Notes: generated from the sequence alone by a model not told the origin. A DNA stretch of 64,000 bases from Thalassovita litoralis (GCF_900182725.1 NZ_FXTO01000001.1:186001-250000), one strand, 5' to 3'; counted from the stretch's first letter, positions 24,487 through 34,896 are shown. Made by a program: numbers and translations.

Positions 24487-25092
24487 TCAGACCCAGGGAC
24501 GTTCTGCCGCCATACGATTTTCAAAGGTCGCAATCGACGCCGCTTTTTCCATCGTCAGGCCGATGTCATCCAGACCGTTCAGAAGGCAATGTTTCTTGAA
24601 CGCGTCGACGTCAAACTTGATCACCTCACCATCCGAAGCGGTGATTTCCTGCGCGTCCAGATCAACGGTCACACGGGCGTTTTCACCCTTTTCCGCGTCC
24701 TTCATCAACAGGTCGACCTGTTCTTGCGGCAGCACAATCGGCAACATCCCGTTCTTAAAACAGTTGTTAAAGAAGATGTCCGCGAAAGAGGTCGAGATCA
24801 CGACCTTGATGCCGAAATCAGCCAGCGCCCAAGGGGCATGTTCACGGGACGACCCGCAACCGAAGTTATCCCCAGCAACCAGAATTTCCGACTTGCGATA
24901 CGCCGGTTTATTCAGCACGAAATCGGGGTTTTCGCTGCCATCGGTGTTATAGCGCATCTCGTCAAAGGCGTGAACGCCCAGACCCGTCCGCTTGATGGTT
25001 TTCAAAAACCCCTTGGGGATGATCATATCGGTGTCGATATTCACCAAAGGCATGGGCGCAGCGATGCCGGTAAACTTGGTAAACTTTTCCAT
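24487..25092 (-). CDS. leuD: 3-isopropylmalate dehydratase small subunit
   Basis: 201 residues starting [20 protein letters not shown]. It is the swivel domain of isopropylmalate isomerase and pairs with LeuC. Motifs [12 protein letters not shown] and [15 protein letters not shown] are present. GGAGAG precedes the ATG at 25092; an upstream in-frame start at 25146 has no ribosome site. It lies 173 bases after leuC in the same direction. Confidence 0.96.
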   Translation of the reverse strand: MEKFTKFTGIAAPMPLVNIDTDMIIPKGFLKTIKRTGLGVHAFDEMRYNTDGSENPDFVLNKPAYRKSEILVAGDNFGCGSSREHAPWALADFGIKVVISTSFADIFFNNCFKNGMLPIVLPQEQVDLLMKDAEKGENARVTVDLDAQEITASDGEVIKFDVDAFKKHCLLNGLDDIGLTMEKAASIATFENRMAAERPWV

Positions 25093-25265
25093 TTTAGTCT
25101 CTCCTATCGCACAACACTTGTAGCTTTCGGGGCCTTCGGCGGACAAAGCACCGTATCTGAATGTGGTACAAACACAGCTTTGCGCCAGACAAGCGTTAAT
25201 AACGATCTTTTACCTTTCGTTCATCAGAACGGGCATAGGGTGGGCAAAACGCCCACCCGTCCCGA

Positions 25266-26675
25266 TCACATCAGATCACGCACGTCGGTCAGATGACCCG
25301 TGATCGCGGCAGCGGCGGCCATTGCGGGGCTAACCAAATGGGTCCGCCCCTTGTAGCCCTGACGCCCTTCGAAGTTGCGGTTCGAGGTCGAAGCGCAACG
25401 CTCCCCCTCGGACAACTGGTCGGGGTTCATCGCCAGACACATCGAACAGCCCGCCATGCGCCATTCAAACCCAGCCTCTTTGAAGATATCGGCCAAGCCT
25501 TCTTCTTCGGCCTGCGCACGGACCAGACCGGACCCCGGCACGACCATTGCACGCATACCGTCCTTGATCTTCTTGCCTTTCAGGATTTCGGCAGCAGCGC
25601 GAAGATCCTCAATCCGGCCATTGGTGCAAGACCCGATGAACACGGTGTCAATCTGGATGTCTGTCAGTTTCTGACCTGCGGTCAGACCCATGTATTCGAT
25701 CGCGCGCTTGGCGGCTTCGACCTTGCCGCCCTTGAACGATTCCGGTGCCGGAACGACGCCCGAAATCGGCAGCACGTCCTCGGGCGAGGTGCCCCAGGTC
25801 ACAACAGGTTCGATTTCTTCACCCTTCAGGGTCACGACCTTATCGAAATGCGCGCCTTCGTCGGTGAACAGGGTTTTCCACCACTCCATCGCCTGTTCCC
25901 ATTGACCGGCTTTCGGCGCGTGGGGGCGGCCCTTGATATATTCAAAGGTGGTTTCGTCCGGTGCAATCAGGCCAGCGCGGGCGCCGCCTTCGATGGCCAT
26001 GTTACAAACGGTCATGCGGCCTTCCATCGACAGATCGCGGATCGCTTCGCCGCAATATTCGATGACATAGCCGGTGCCGCCACCCGTGCCGGTTTCACCG
26101 ATCACGGCCAGCGTGATGTCCTTGGCAGTCACGCCCGGCTTCAGCTTGCCGGTGATTTCCACCTTCATGTTCTTGGATTTCTTCTGGATCAGCGTTTGGG
26201 TCGCCAGAACGTGTTCCACTTCGGACGTGCCGATACCGTGGGCCAGCGCACCGAATGCGCCGTGGGTTGCTGTATGGCTGTCACCACAAACAACGGTCAT
26301 GCCCGGCAGGGTCCAGCCCTGTTCGGGGCCAACGATGTGAACGATGCCCTGACGCACATCGGACACCGGGTAATAATGCACGCCGAATTCGCGGGCGTTC
26401 TTATCCAGCGCCTCGACCTGAATGCGGGATTCCTCGGTCATCTGGCTGGGGTCTTCACGGCCTGCGGTGGTCGGCACGTTATGGTCCGGCACGGCGATGG
26501 TTTTTTCCGGCGAATGCACCTTGCGGCCCGCCATGCGCAGCCCCTCAAAGGCCTGCGGGCTGGTCACTTCGTGAACCAGATGGCGGTCGATATACAGAAG
26601 GCAGGTGCCGTCTTCGGATTCGTGGGCAACGTGTGCGTCCCAGATTTTATCATAGAGTGTCTTCGGGGCGGTCAT
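25266..26675 (-). CDS. leuC: 3-isopropylmalate dehydratase large subunit
   Basis: 469 residues, full length. It isomerises 2- to 3-isopropylmalate. The three 4Fe-4S Cys ligands are visible in [11 protein letters not shown] and [10 protein letters not shown], with the substrate-binding [28 protein letters not shown] precedes the ATG. About 260 bases separate it from the divergent MscS gene; I see no leucine-rich leader peptide or attenuator in that gap. Confidence 0.97.
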   Translation of the reverse strand: MTAPKTLYDKIWDAHVAHESEDGTCLLYIDRHLVHEVTSPQAFEGLRMAGRKVHSPEKTIAVPDHNVPTTAGREDPSQMTEESRIQVEALDKNAREFGVHYYPVSDVRQGIVHIVGPEQGWTLPGMTVVCGDSHTATHGAFGALAHGIGTSEVEHVLATQTLIQKKSKNMKVEITGKLKPGVTAKDITLAVIGETGTGGGTGYVIEYCGEAIRDLSMEGRMTVCNMAIEGGARAGLIAPDETTFEYIKGRPHAPKAGQWEQAMEWWKTLFTDEGAHFDKVVTLKGEEIEPVVTWGTSPEDVLPISGVVPAPESFKGGKVEAAKRAIEYMGLTAGQKLTDIQIDTVFIGSCTNGRIEDLRAAAEILKGKKIKDGMRAMVVPGSGLVRAQAEEEGLADIFKEAGFEWRMAGCSMCLAMNPDQLSEGERCASTSNRNFEGRQGYKGRTHLVSPAMAAAAAITGHLTDVRDLM

Positions 26676-26936
26676 GGTCCTCTCCCGTGGATTGTCTGCA
26701 TTAAGGTAGATTCAGGGTGTGACAGGGATGGGCGCGCCTTATAGGCGGGCCAGTACGGTGTGCGATGCGCCGTAGAACCGCCAAGGCAGCCGCGCGCGAT
26801 CATCCATGTCGAAAATCCGTGTCATACTTAGCCAGATACTCTTTCGTTGGGATTCTATCAAGAGGGCGTGAAACCCCCACCGCCGCTTGCCCCCACACAG
26901 CCCGTCATGCCAAGCTGAACGAAAGAGGAGACACCA

Positions 26937-28250
26937 TTGGACCCATCGACCCTGCCCGCCCTGCTGCAAACCCTGCTGAACGAAGGACAGGATTTACTGA
27001 ATCAGGCGCTGCGGAAATGGAACGCCTATCAGTTACTGATCGCATTGGGGCTTTGGGGGATTGCCCATCTGGCCGCGTATCTGCTGGCGCCACGGTTTCA
27101 GGACTGGATGCGCCACCGCGAAGGCTGGCCCATGTGGCGGATGCGGTTTCTGGTCCTGATCCACCGCCGGATGCGGCTGATCCTGTTTGTGGCCCTGATC
27201 TGGCCAACAATCTGGATCATGCGCGAAATGACATGGCCATCGCGGTCCTATCTGCTGGGAATCATCGGCCAGTTAGCGTTTGCGTGGCTGGTGATCGCAA
27301 TTGTCACCCGTTTGATCACGAACACCGCGCTGCGGCAAACCGTGCGCTATGCCGGGTGGATTTGGGTCACACTGTCGATCCTGAACCTGACCGGCGATAC
27401 GCAGGCGCTGCTGGACAGCTTCGCACTGCATATCGGGGACACGCGGATTTCGCTGTGGCTGACGGTGCAGGCGGTGGCATGGGTTGCCGTCCTGATGACA
27501 GGGGCGCGTTTCCTGTCAGGGTCGGCGTCATCCACGATTCGGAAGAATCAGGACATCAGCCCATCGATGCAAGTTCTGGCGATCAAGTTCCTTCAGGTGA
27601 TGCTATACGGCGCGGCCTTCTTTATCGGGCTGCGCACGGTAGGCGTGGATCTGACGGGGCTGGCGGTATTATCCGGGGCCATCGGCGTGGGGCTGGGTTT
27701 TGGCCTGCAAAAGGTGGTGTCTAATCTGGTTTCGGGCATCATCATCCTGCTGGATAAATCCATCAAACCGGGGGATGTGATCAGCTTGGGCGATACGTTC
27801 GGCTGGATCAATTCGCTGGGTGCCCGTTATGTCAGCGTGGTCACACGGGACGGCAAGGAATACCTGATCCCGAACGAAGACCTGATCACCGGGCAGGTGG
27901 TCAACTGGTCCCATTCCAACGATTTCGTGCGGCTGGATATCTATTTCGGCACCGCCTATCACGACGATCCCCATAAGGTCCGCGCCATCGCAATCGACGC
28001 CGCGAAAAACGTCGAAAGGGTGCTTAGCTTCAAACCGCCCGTCTGCCATATCGTGGGGTTTGGTGACAGTAGCGTTGACTATATCTTGCGGTTTTGGATT
28101 CAAGACCCAACCGCAGGTCTGACCAATATTCGCGGCAACGTCTATCTGGCCCTATGGGATGCGTTCCGGGAAAACGACATCTCGATTCCGTTCCCGCAAC
28201 GCGAAGTCAAAATGCTGCCCGGCTCGGAACTAAAAACCCAAACCGATTGA
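26937..28250 (+). CDS. MscS-family mechanosensitive channel
   Basis: 437 residues. Several N-terminal helices are followed by the pore helix (LAVLSGAIGVGLGFGLQKVV), then SGIIILLDKSIKPGDVI and the beta domain (YLIPNEDLITGQVVNWS). These proteins release solutes under hypo-osmotic shock. The start is a TTG with GAGGAG 6 bases before it; no ATG lies nearby. It is a single gene followed by a hairpin-rich non-coding segment. Confidence 0.93.
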   Translation: MDPSTLPALLQTLLNEGQDLLNQALRKWNAYQLLIALGLWGIAHLAAYLLAPRFQDWMRHREGWPMWRMRFLVLIHRRMRLILFVALIWPTIWIMREMTWPSRSYLLGIIGQLAFAWLVIAIVTRLITNTALRQTVRYAGWIWVTLSILNLTGDTQALLDSFALHIGDTRISLWLTVQAVAWVAVLMTGARFLSGSASSTIRKNQDISPSMQVLAIKFLQVMLYGAAFFIGLRTVGVDLTGLAVLSGAIGVGLGFGLQKVVSNLVSGIIILLDKSIKPGDVISLGDTFGWINSLGARYVSVVTRDGKEYLIPNEDLITGQVVNWSHSNDFVRLDIYFGTAYHDDPHKVRAIAIDAAKNVERVLSFKPPVCHIVGFGDSSVDYILRFWIQDPTAGLTNIRGNVYLALWDAFRENDISIPFPQREVKMLPGSELKTQTD

Positions 28251-28598
28251 GCGCCTCGCGGCGCACAGGATACCTCGTCACCGGCCTTTGGCCGCTTCCT
28301 CGTGTCTTGGGGCGTTGCCCCAAACCCCAGAGTACTGACCATCAGAAAGAAACCAATTCTCTTCTTTCTGATCTGAAATACTCGGGGGTGAGGGCGCAGC
28401 CCGAGGGGGCAAAGCCCCCTGCCCTGCAATCCGCGCAACCAACGGCAAAGCGCAAGGCATCACGCTCACCGCAAGACGCACCATGCCACAGGACGACGGA
28501 TAGGCACTTGAACCATGCGTTGAGATTTTACATATGCGGTGCTAGCCTGAACACGTCCAGCGCCGGGACATTGGCGGCGCAAGAACCTTAGGAGGACA
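28251..28598. other. gene-free stretch with a nested hairpin element
   Basis: No gene is seen. It contains the palindromic element at 28325-28387 and a short GC-rich inverted region next to it (GGCGTTGCCCC and GGGCAAAGCCCC). Its right end carries an AGGAGG used by rsfS or its leader. Confidence 0.6.
28325..28387. repeat. nested palindromic hairpin element
   Basis: Outer arms CCCCAGAGTA (28325) and TACTCGGGG (28379) enclose perfect 11-bp inner arms ATCAGAAAGAA (28341-28351) and TTCTTTCTGAT (28362-28372). Similar units with a CCCCGAGTA end occur between genes in Rhodobacterales from memory, so it may be a dispersed REP-like element; only one copy is seen here. Confidence 0.6.
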
Positions 28599-28652
28599 AT
28601 GTCCTGTCTTTACCTTCCAGCGCGGCGGATGCCGCGGAAACGGGGGCTGTGA
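28599..28652 (+). CDS. possible 17-residue leader peptide before rsfS
   Basis: AGGAGG lies 4 bases before ATG at 28599. The frame reads MSCLYLPARRMPRKRGL and stops in a TGATG junction with the rsfS ATG. It could couple rsfS translation. Alternatively the ribosome site serves an N-terminally extended RsfS starting at a CTG. Unproven. Confidence 0.35.
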   Translation: MSCLYLPARRMPRKRGL

Positions 28653-29017
28653 TGACCGCAACCCCCAAAGACGTCACCAGCGAAGAGCTTCTGGCGCGTA
28701 TTCTTGCATCCCTTAATGACGACAAGGCCGAAGACATCGTGCAGATAGACCTGCGCGGGAAATCGTCCATTGGCGACTTCATGGTGGTCTGCTCGGGGCG
28801 GTCGTCCCGGCAAGTGGCGGCAATCTCGGAAAAGCTGGTCGAGCGCCTGAAACAGGATTGCGGTCGTCAGTCCCGTGTCGAAGGCAAGGAAACCGGCGAT
28901 TGGGTATTGATCGACACCGGCGACGTGATCGTTCATGTATTCCGCCCCGAAGTGCGCGAATTCTATCAGATTGAAAAGATGTGGCTGCCTGCGGGGGCCA
29001 CGCCCGCCAGCGTCTGA
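28652..29017 (+). CDS. rsfS: ribosomal silencing factor RsfS
   Basis: 121 residues. It binds L14 and blocks joining of ribosomal subunits under starvation. Signature segments are DDKAEDIVQIDL, FMVVCSGRSSRQV and DWVLIDTGDVIVHVF followed by REFYQIEKMW. The ATG at 28652 follows a GTG in frame. The stop overlaps the rlmH ATG (TGATG), the usual rsfS-rlmH pair. Confidence 0.95.
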   Translation: MTATPKDVTSEELLARILASLNDDKAEDIVQIDLRGKSSIGDFMVVCSGRSSRQVAAISEKLVERLKQDCGRQSRVEGKETGDWVLIDTGDVIVHVFRPEVREFYQIEKMWLPAGATPASV

Positions 29018-29487
29018 TGCGCGTTCATATCTGCGCCGTGGGCCGGTTGCGTGCTGGCCCTGAAAAGGCACTGATTGACGATTATGTGACGCGGTTCGAC
29101 CGAACGGGCCGCGCACTGGGCCTTGGGCCGCTTTCCCTGCACGAGGTTGAGGACAAGAAAGGCGGCGGCATGAGCGCCGAGGCCGCCTTGCTGGACCGCG
29201 CCCTGCCCAAGGGGGCGGTTGTTTGCGTCATGGACGAACGCGGCTCTGTTATGACTTCGCCACAGTTCGCGGACAAAATCGCGGGCTGGCGCGATGCCGG
29301 GCGGGGCGATCTGGCCTTTGTCATCGGTGGGGCCGATGGGATTGATCCCGCATTACGGGCGCAAGCAGATTTCGCGCTGTCCTTCGGTCAGATGGTCTGG
29401 CCGCATATGTTGGCGCGTGCGATGCTGACCGAACAATTGTACCGTGCCGCCTCAATTCTGGCGGGATCGCCGTATCACCGGGTTTAA
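29017..29487 (+). CDS. rlmH: 23S rRNA pseudouridine1915 N3-methyltransferase
   Basis: 156 residues, a full-length SPOUT enzyme starting MRVHICAVGRLRAGPE. The knot region contains FVIGGADGID and the C-terminal LSFGQMVWPHMLARAMLTEQ followed by LYRAASILAGSPYHR. It methylates pseudouridine 1915 in helix 69. TGATG overlap with rsfS. Confidence 0.97.
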   Translation: MRVHICAVGRLRAGPEKALIDDYVTRFDRTGRALGLGPLSLHEVEDKKGGGMSAEAALLDRALPKGAVVCVMDERGSVMTSPQFADKIAGWRDAGRGDLAFVIGGADGIDPALRAQADFALSFGQMVWPHMLARAMLTEQLYRAASILAGSPYHRV

Positions 29488-29589
29488 GCCCTGCCTTTTG
29501 GCCGGAAAAATGCCCTGTGGCGGTTTGGGTGGTTCACCCCGCTGAACGAAGCCGTTAGAAGCAGCTCAAATTTCAGGAGCATTTGAGAC

Positions 29590-31110
29590 ATGACCACGCC
29601 AAAACCTGTTGTTCTGTGCATTCTGGATGGCTGGGGCCTGAGCGCCGACACCAAAGCCAACGCGCCCTATCTGGCGGCGACCCCCACCTTTGACCGGCTG
29701 ATGTCGGACTGTCCCAATAATACGCTGATCACGCATGGGCGCGATGTGGGCCTGCCCACCGGGCAGATGGGCAATTCCGAAGTGGGTCACACCAATATCG
29801 GCGCAGGCCGGGTGGTGGCGATGGATCTGGGCCAGATTGATTTGGCCATCGAAGAAGGCACTTTTCAGCAAAATGCCGCGCTTTTGGCATTCATCGACCG
29901 CCTGAAAGCCACGGGTGGCACGGCGCATCTGATGGGTTTGGTATCGGATGGCGGGGTGCATGGGCATCTGACCCATATCATTGCTGCAATCCGGGCGATT
30001 GCAGCCGCAGGCGTGCCGGTGGTGTTGCACGCCATCACCGATGGACGGGATGTGGCACCGAAATCGGCCTTTACCTATGTCCGCGAACTGACCGAGGCAT
30101 TGCCCGAAGGTGCAACCGTTGGCACCGTCACCGGGCGATATTACGCGATGGACCGGGACAACCGTTGGGAACGTGTCCGCGAGGCCTATGACGCGATGAT
30201 CCATGCCAAGGGAAACAAGGCCATCAGTGCGCACAAGGCAGTGGACAGCGCCTATCAGCGCGAAGAAACCGACGAATTTATCAGCGCCACGGTGATTGGC
30301 GATTATGCCGGGGCGCGGAATGGCGATGGATTTTTCTGCCTGAATTTCCGGGCGGACCGGGCGCGTGAAATTCTGCGGGCGATTGGCGAGCCGGGGTTTG
30401 ACGCGTTTGACACCGGGGTTCGGCCTGAATGGGCAGCCTTGCTGGGGATGGTAGAATATTCCGAAGGGCATAACGCCTATATGAAAACGGTGTTCCCGCC
30501 CCGCGACATTCGCAACACGCTGGGCGAATGGGTGGCCAAGCAGGGTAAGACCCAGTTCCATCTGGCCGAAACCGAAAAATACCCGCACGTCACCTTTTTC
30601 CTGAATGGCGGCAAGGAAGACCCCGAAGTGGGCGAAGATCGCTATATGGCGGCGTCGCCCAAGGTGGCGACCTATGACCTGCAACCGGAAATGAGCGCGG
30701 GCGAGGTGACAGACGCCTTTGTGAAGGCGATCGAGGACGGATATGACCTGATCGTGACCAACTATGCCAACCCGGACATGGTAGGCCATACTGGCGATCT
30801 GAAAGCGGCGATGAAAGCGTGCGAAGCAGTGGATCAGGGTTTGACGCGGGTTGTCGCCGCGCTGGAGAGGGTGGGCGGGGCGATGATCGTCACCGCAGAC
30901 CACGGCAATTGCGAAACTATGGTGGACCCGGTAACGGGCGGACCACACACGGCGCACACCACAAACCCGGTGCCGGTTATTCTGGTGGGTGGCCCTGTGG
31001 GGGCGCAGCTTCGCAGCGGCGGGCGGTTGGCCGATCTGGCCCCGACCCTGTTGCAACTGATGAACCTGCCGCAACCCGACGAAATGACCGGGCAAAGCCT
31101 GCTGGAATGA
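29590..31110 (+). CDS. gpmI: 2,3-bisphosphoglycerate-independent phosphoglycerate mutase
   Basis: 506 residues, a Mn-dependent glycolytic enzyme of the alkaline phosphatase superfamily. The nucleophile Ser lies in GQMGNSEVGH, with metal sites near the start (LDGWGL) and in MIVTADHGNCE and GGPHTAHT. AGGAG precedes the ATG. The stop overlaps the next ATG (ATGA), forming the gpmI-envC-ctpA arrangement common in alphaproteobacteria. Confidence 0.97.
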   Translation: MTTPKPVVLCILDGWGLSADTKANAPYLAATPTFDRLMSDCPNNTLITHGRDVGLPTGQMGNSEVGHTNIGAGRVVAMDLGQIDLAIEEGTFQQNAALLAFIDRLKATGGTAHLMGLVSDGGVHGHLTHIIAAIRAIAAAGVPVVLHAITDGRDVAPKSAFTYVRELTEALPEGATVGTVTGRYYAMDRDNRWERVREAYDAMIHAKGNKAISAHKAVDSAYQREETDEFISATVIGDYAGARNGDGFFCLNFRADRAREILRAIGEPGFDAFDTGVRPEWAALLGMVEYSEGHNAYMKTVFPPRDIRNTLGEWVAKQGKTQFHLAETEKYPHVTFFLNGGKEDPEVGEDRYMAASPKVATYDLQPEMSAGEVTDAFVKAIEDGYDLIVTNYANPDMVGHTGDLKAAMKACEAVDQGLTRVVAALERVGGAMIVTADHGNCETMVDPVTGGPHTAHTTNPVPVILVGGPVGAQLRSGGRLADLAPTLLQLMNLPQPDEMTGQSLLE

Positions 31111-32246
31111 TCAGGGGGCTGGCTGCATCTTTGGCGTTGTGCCTGTGGCCGCTGATGCTGGCGGCGCAGCCCGTTGACCCTGCGCAGGCGGCGCGGGCAG
31201 CGGCCAAAGCGTTAGAGGCGGCGGCGGTTGATCTGTCCAAGGCGGACAGCGCCCGAGACCGGGTGAAGGCGCTGACCATTACGCTAAAGGCCTATGAGGA
31301 TGGGCTGGAGGCCATGCGCGACGGATTGCGCCGCGTCGCCCTGCGCGAGGCACGACTGACGCAGGATTTACACTCGCGCGAAGCCGAAGTGGCCCGCCTG
31401 CTGGGCGTCTTGCAAAGCATCGGCGCGGCGCCTGCCCCGGTGGCAATGCTGCACCCGGATGGCCCGACAGGCACGGCACGGGCCGGAATGCTGCTGGCGG
31501 ACGTCACCCCGGCGCTGAACACCAAAGCCGCCGAATTGCGGGTAAAGCTGGAAGAGGTGAAAACCCTGCGCACGCTTCAGGAAAGCGCCGCCGACACGCT
31601 GCGCCGGGGGCTGGACGGGGTGCAAAAAGCGCGCGCCGACCTAAGTCAGGCATTGGCCGACCGCACGAACCTGCCGAAACGATTCACCGAAGACCCGGTG
31701 AAAACCGCGATCCTGATTTCCTCGACCGAGACACTGGAAGGGTTCGCCAGCGGGTTGTACGACATCACCGAGGACGAAGCCGCAGGCAGCCTGCCCGATA
31801 TTTCCCACCGCAAGGGCGAATTGCCATTGCCGGTGCAGGGGCGTGTTCTGTTGCGGGCGGATGAAAGCGATGCGGCGGGCATTGCGCGGCCCGGCGTCGT
31901 GCTGGCGACCCGACCCCGTGCATTGGTGACGACACCCACCGCCGCAACGATCCGCTATCTTGGGCCGCTGCTGGATTACGGCAACGTGATGATCCTTGAA
32001 CCGCAGGCCGGGTTATTGTTCGTGTTGGCTGGATTAGACACGGTATATGGCCACGCCGGAGAGGTCCTGCCATCGGGCAGCCCGGTGGGGTTGATGGGCG
32101 GCGCAGATGCCGGACCGGGAACAATTCTGTCACAGGCGGGTGATGGGGCTGGAACTCAGGCCTCGGAAACGCTTTACATAGAGGTCAGACAGGACAACGC
32201 CACCGTAGACCCGGCGGTGTGGTTCAAAATGAAAAAGGAAGAGTGA
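31107..32246 (+). CDS. EnvC-like murein hydrolase activator (M23 domain)
   Basis: 379 residues starting MIRGLAASLALCLWPLMLAA (signal peptide). A long coiled coil precedes a C-terminal LytM/M23 domain (PVQGRVLLRADE, LDYGNVMILEP, YGHAGEVLPSGSPVG). The metal-binding residues of active M23 peptidases are not all evident, as in EnvC, which activates amidases at the septum rather than cutting itself. It is coupled by ATGA to gpmI, with ctpA 3 bases downstream. Confidence 0.9.
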   Translation: MIRGLAASLALCLWPLMLAAQPVDPAQAARAAAKALEAAAVDLSKADSARDRVKALTITLKAYEDGLEAMRDGLRRVALREARLTQDLHSREAEVARLLGVLQSIGAAPAPVAMLHPDGPTGTARAGMLLADVTPALNTKAAELRVKLEEVKTLRTLQESAADTLRRGLDGVQKARADLSQALADRTNLPKRFTEDPVKTAILISSTETLEGFASGLYDITEDEAAGSLPDISHRKGELPLPVQGRVLLRADESDAAGIARPGVVLATRPRALVTTPTAATIRYLGPLLDYGNVMILEPQAGLLFVLAGLDTVYGHAGEVLPSGSPVGLMGGADAGPGTILSQAGDGAGTQASETLYIEVRQDNATVDPAVWFKMKKEE

Positions 32247-32249
32247 TCC

Positions 32250-33587
32250 ATGAAGAAATTCGTCATGGCTGCGATCAGCGGGACACTGGCGGGTGTGTTG
32301 GTGACAACGCAGGTGGCCGGGCCGCTGCTGGCGCAGGAAAGCACACAGAAGAGCAACGTCTATGAGCAGCTTGATCTGTTTGGCGATATCTTCGAACGGA
32401 TCCGCGCCCAATATGTCGAGGACGTGGACGACAAAAAACTGATCGAGGCCGCAATCAACGGAATGCTGACCTCGCTGGACCCGCATAGCAGCTATTTGCC
32501 GCCGCAGGATGCCGCAGACATGCGGATGCAAACGCGGGGCGAATTTGGCGGTCTGGGAATCGAAGTCACGCAAGAAGAAGGTTTCGTCAAGGTTGTGTCC
32601 CCGATGGACGGCACCCCGGCGCAGGCCGCTGGCGTGGAAGCGGGCGATTTCATCACCCATGTGAACGGCGAAAGCCTGCTGGGCCTGACGCTGGATCAGG
32701 CGGTGGATATGATGCGCGGCCCGGTGGGTAGCGAAATCATCATCACCATCGTCCGCGAAGGCGAGAGCGAGCCGTTCGATGTGTCGATCATTCGTGACAC
32801 GATCAAGCTGACCGCCGCGCGGACCCGCCGCGAGGGTGACTCTGTCGTGGTTCGGATCACCACCTTTAACGACCAAACCTATGCCAATGTCGAAGACGGC
32901 CTGAAAAAGGCAATCGAGGATGCTGGCGGTCTGGACAAGATCAACGGTATCGTCGTGGATCTGCGCAACAACCCCGGCGGTCTGCTGACGCAGGCGATCC
33001 GGGTATCAGACGCGTTCCTGGACTCGGGCGAGATCGTTTCGACCCGTGGGCGCAACCCGGACGATGGCGAACGGTTCAATGCGACCCCCGGCGATCTGAT
33101 CGAAGGCAAGCCTATGGTCGTTCTGATCAATGGCGGCTCGGCCTCGGCTTCTGAAATCGTGTCGGGGGCGTTGAAGGATCACCATCGCGCCATCGTGGTT
33201 GGCACCAAAAGCTTTGGCAAAGGATCTGTTCAAACGGTGATGCCATTGCGGGGCGACGGGGCGATGCGCCTGACCACTGCGCGCTATTACACGCCATCGG
33301 GACGGTCGATTCAAAATCTGGGCGTATCGCCTGACATCGTGGTGGAACAACCACGCCGCACCCCCACCACCGAGGAGGACGAGGCCAAGTCATCGGCACG
33401 CCGCACCCGGTCCGAGGCGGACCTGCGCGGAACGCTGGCCAACGACAGCCTAACCGAGGACGAAATCAAGCAAATCGAGGAAGACCGCGCCAAGGCTGAA
33501 GCAGCCGCAAAGCTGCGCGAGGAAGATTTCCAACTGGCTTATGCGCTGGACCTGCTAAAAGGCCTGTCTGCCGTCACACAGAAATAA
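32250..33587 (+). CDS. ctpA: carboxy-terminal processing protease, S41 family
   Basis: 445 residues. It has a signal peptide, a PDZ domain (FGGLGIEVTQEEGFVKVVSP), then the Ser/Lys catalytic core: Ser in GGSASASEIVSGAL and Lys in GTKSFGKGSVQT. The C-terminal tail is charged and coiled. It trims periplasmic proteins and, with EnvC-like partners, hydrolase regulators. A terminator follows at 33615. Confidence 0.95.
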   Translation: MKKFVMAAISGTLAGVLVTTQVAGPLLAQESTQKSNVYEQLDLFGDIFERIRAQYVEDVDDKKLIEAAINGMLTSLDPHSSYLPPQDAADMRMQTRGEFGGLGIEVTQEEGFVKVVSPMDGTPAQAAGVEAGDFITHVNGESLLGLTLDQAVDMMRGPVGSEIIITIVREGESEPFDVSIIRDTIKLTAARTRREGDSVVVRITTFNDQTYANVEDGLKKAIEDAGGLDKINGIVVDLRNNPGGLLTQAIRVSDAFLDSGEIVSTRGRNPDDGERFNATPGDLIEGKPMVVLINGGSASASEIVSGALKDHHRAIVVGTKSFGKGSVQTVMPLRGDGAMRLTTARYYTPSGRSIQNLGVSPDIVVEQPRRTPTTEEDEAKSSARRTRSEADLRGTLANDSLTEDEIKQIEEDRAKAEAAAKLREEDFQLAYALDLLKGLSAVTQK

Positions 33588-33614
33588 CACGGGGATTATC
33601 CCAAATAACAATCG

Positions 33615-33648
33615 GGGGCCGCAGGCGGGAAACCGCTGCGGCCCCTTT
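33615..33648 (+). terminator. terminator after ctpA
   Basis: GGGGCCGCAGGCGG and CCGCTGCGGCCCC form a long stem followed by TTTGCTTTG. Confidence 0.85.
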
Positions 33649-33763
33649 GCTTTGCGGTCCCAAAATGCGGCATTCTTGCGCTTGCACAAGGCGGCTTCTC
33701 GGGGCAATCTAAATGTCAGACATTTGAATCGGGTAAACAAAACCCACCCCGGAGGAGAAGACC

Positions 33764-34336
33764 ATGACCGCTCACCCCATCAGCCGCTACCCTGTGCCGG
33801 ACGTGAATGACCTGCCTGACGATCTGAAGCAAATGATGCTGGGCGTGCAGGAAAAGGCCGGGTTCATCCCCAACGTCTTTCTGACACTGGCCCACCGCCC
33901 CGAAGAATTGCGCGCCTTCATCGCCTATCACGATGCGCTGATGGAAAAGGACAGCGGCCTGACCAAGGCGGACCGCGAAATGATCGTGGTTGTGACGTCA
34001 TCGGACAACAACTGTCAGTATTGCGTCGTGGCGCATGGCGCGATCCTGCGCATCCGCGCCAAGCATTCCACCATCGCAGATCAGGTGGCCGCCAACTATC
34101 GCAAGGCGGATATTACCCCCCGGCAAATGGCCATGCTGGATTTCGCCCTGAAGGTTTCGCAGGATGCCAAATCCATCTGTGACGCTGATTTTGAAATCCT
34201 GCGCAGCCACGGTTTCAACGACGAAGACATCTGGGATATCGCGGGTGTTACCGCCTTTTTCGGCCTGTCCAATCGCATGGCGAATTTCACCTCGATGCGG
34301 CCGAACGACGAATTTTACATGATGGGGCGTAAGTAA
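33764..34336 (+). CDS. AhpD-like peroxidase-related protein
   Basis: 190 residues of the carboxymuconolactone decarboxylase/AhpD fold. The redox motif [10 protein letters not shown] has the CxxC and the nearby His expected for alkylhydroperoxidase-type activity. It matches the uncharacterised peroxidase-related family (TIGR01926-type) in length and in the opening [22 protein letters not shown] precedes the ATG. Single gene. Confidence 0.9.
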   Translation: MTAHPISRYPVPDVNDLPDDLKQMMLGVQEKAGFIPNVFLTLAHRPEELRAFIAYHDALMEKDSGLTKADREMIVVVTSSDNNCQYCVVAHGAILRIRAKHSTIADQVAANYRKADITPRQMAMLDFALKVSQDAKSICDADFEILRSHGFNDEDIWDIAGVTAFFGLSNRMANFTSMRPNDEFYMMGRK

Positions 34337-34413
34337 CCACGGAACGCATTGGGATGTGGACCTTGCCCGGCCCACATCCTAATGTCGCGCAGAACGGAAC
34401 AAGGGCAATACCA

Positions 34414-34896
34414 ATGACACCCGAGGAAATCGCGAAACTTCCCTATCGCCGCAACGTGGGCGTCATGTTGATGAACGCCGATGGGCATGTCTTTGTGGGC
34501 CAGCGTTTGGATAATCCCGGCCCAGCGTGGCAAATGCCCCAAGGCGGGATCGACAAGGGCGAAACCCCACAAGATGCCGCCCTGCGCGAGCTGGAAGAGG
34601 AAACCGGCGTTCCCGCCCATCTGGTGACAGTGGCGGCGGAAACGGCGGATTGGCTGCCCTATGATCTGCCGCACGATCTGGTGCCGCGCATCTGGAAAGG
34701 CCGCTATCGCGGGCAGGAACAAAAATGGTTCCTGCTGCGGTTCACCGGCACGGATGCGGATGTGAATATCCAAACCGATCACCCCGAATTTTCCGAATGG
34801 CGCTGGCTGCCCCCTGCGGATCTGGTGGACAATATCGTGCCGTTCAAACGCGAAGTATATCAGCGGGTGCTAAGCGCCTTTGCCCAACATCTGTAG
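34414..34896 (+). CDS. rppH: RNA pyrophosphohydrolase (Nudix)
   Basis: 160 residues. It removes pyrophosphate from 5'-triphosphate RNA, or hydrolyses Ap4A. The Nudix box [20 protein letters not shown] is complete, and the start [19 protein letters not shown] is typical of alphaproteobacterial RppH. I chose the ATG at 34414 over 34354 on that basis. Its 3' end overlaps the facing GT29-like gene by 53 bases. Confidence 0.94.
   Translation: MTPEEIAKLPYRRNVGVMLMNADGHVFVGQRLDNPGPAWQMPQGGIDKGETPQDAALRELEEETGVPAHLVTVAAETADWLPYDLPHDLVPRIWKGRYRGQEQKWFLLRFTGTDADVNIQTDHPEFSEWRWLPPADLVDNIVPFKREVYQRVLSAFAQHL

Noticed and set aside
26676-26936. leucine attenuator or leader peptide before leuC
   Set aside because: No Leu-rich short frame followed by alternative hairpins is visible on the minus strand.
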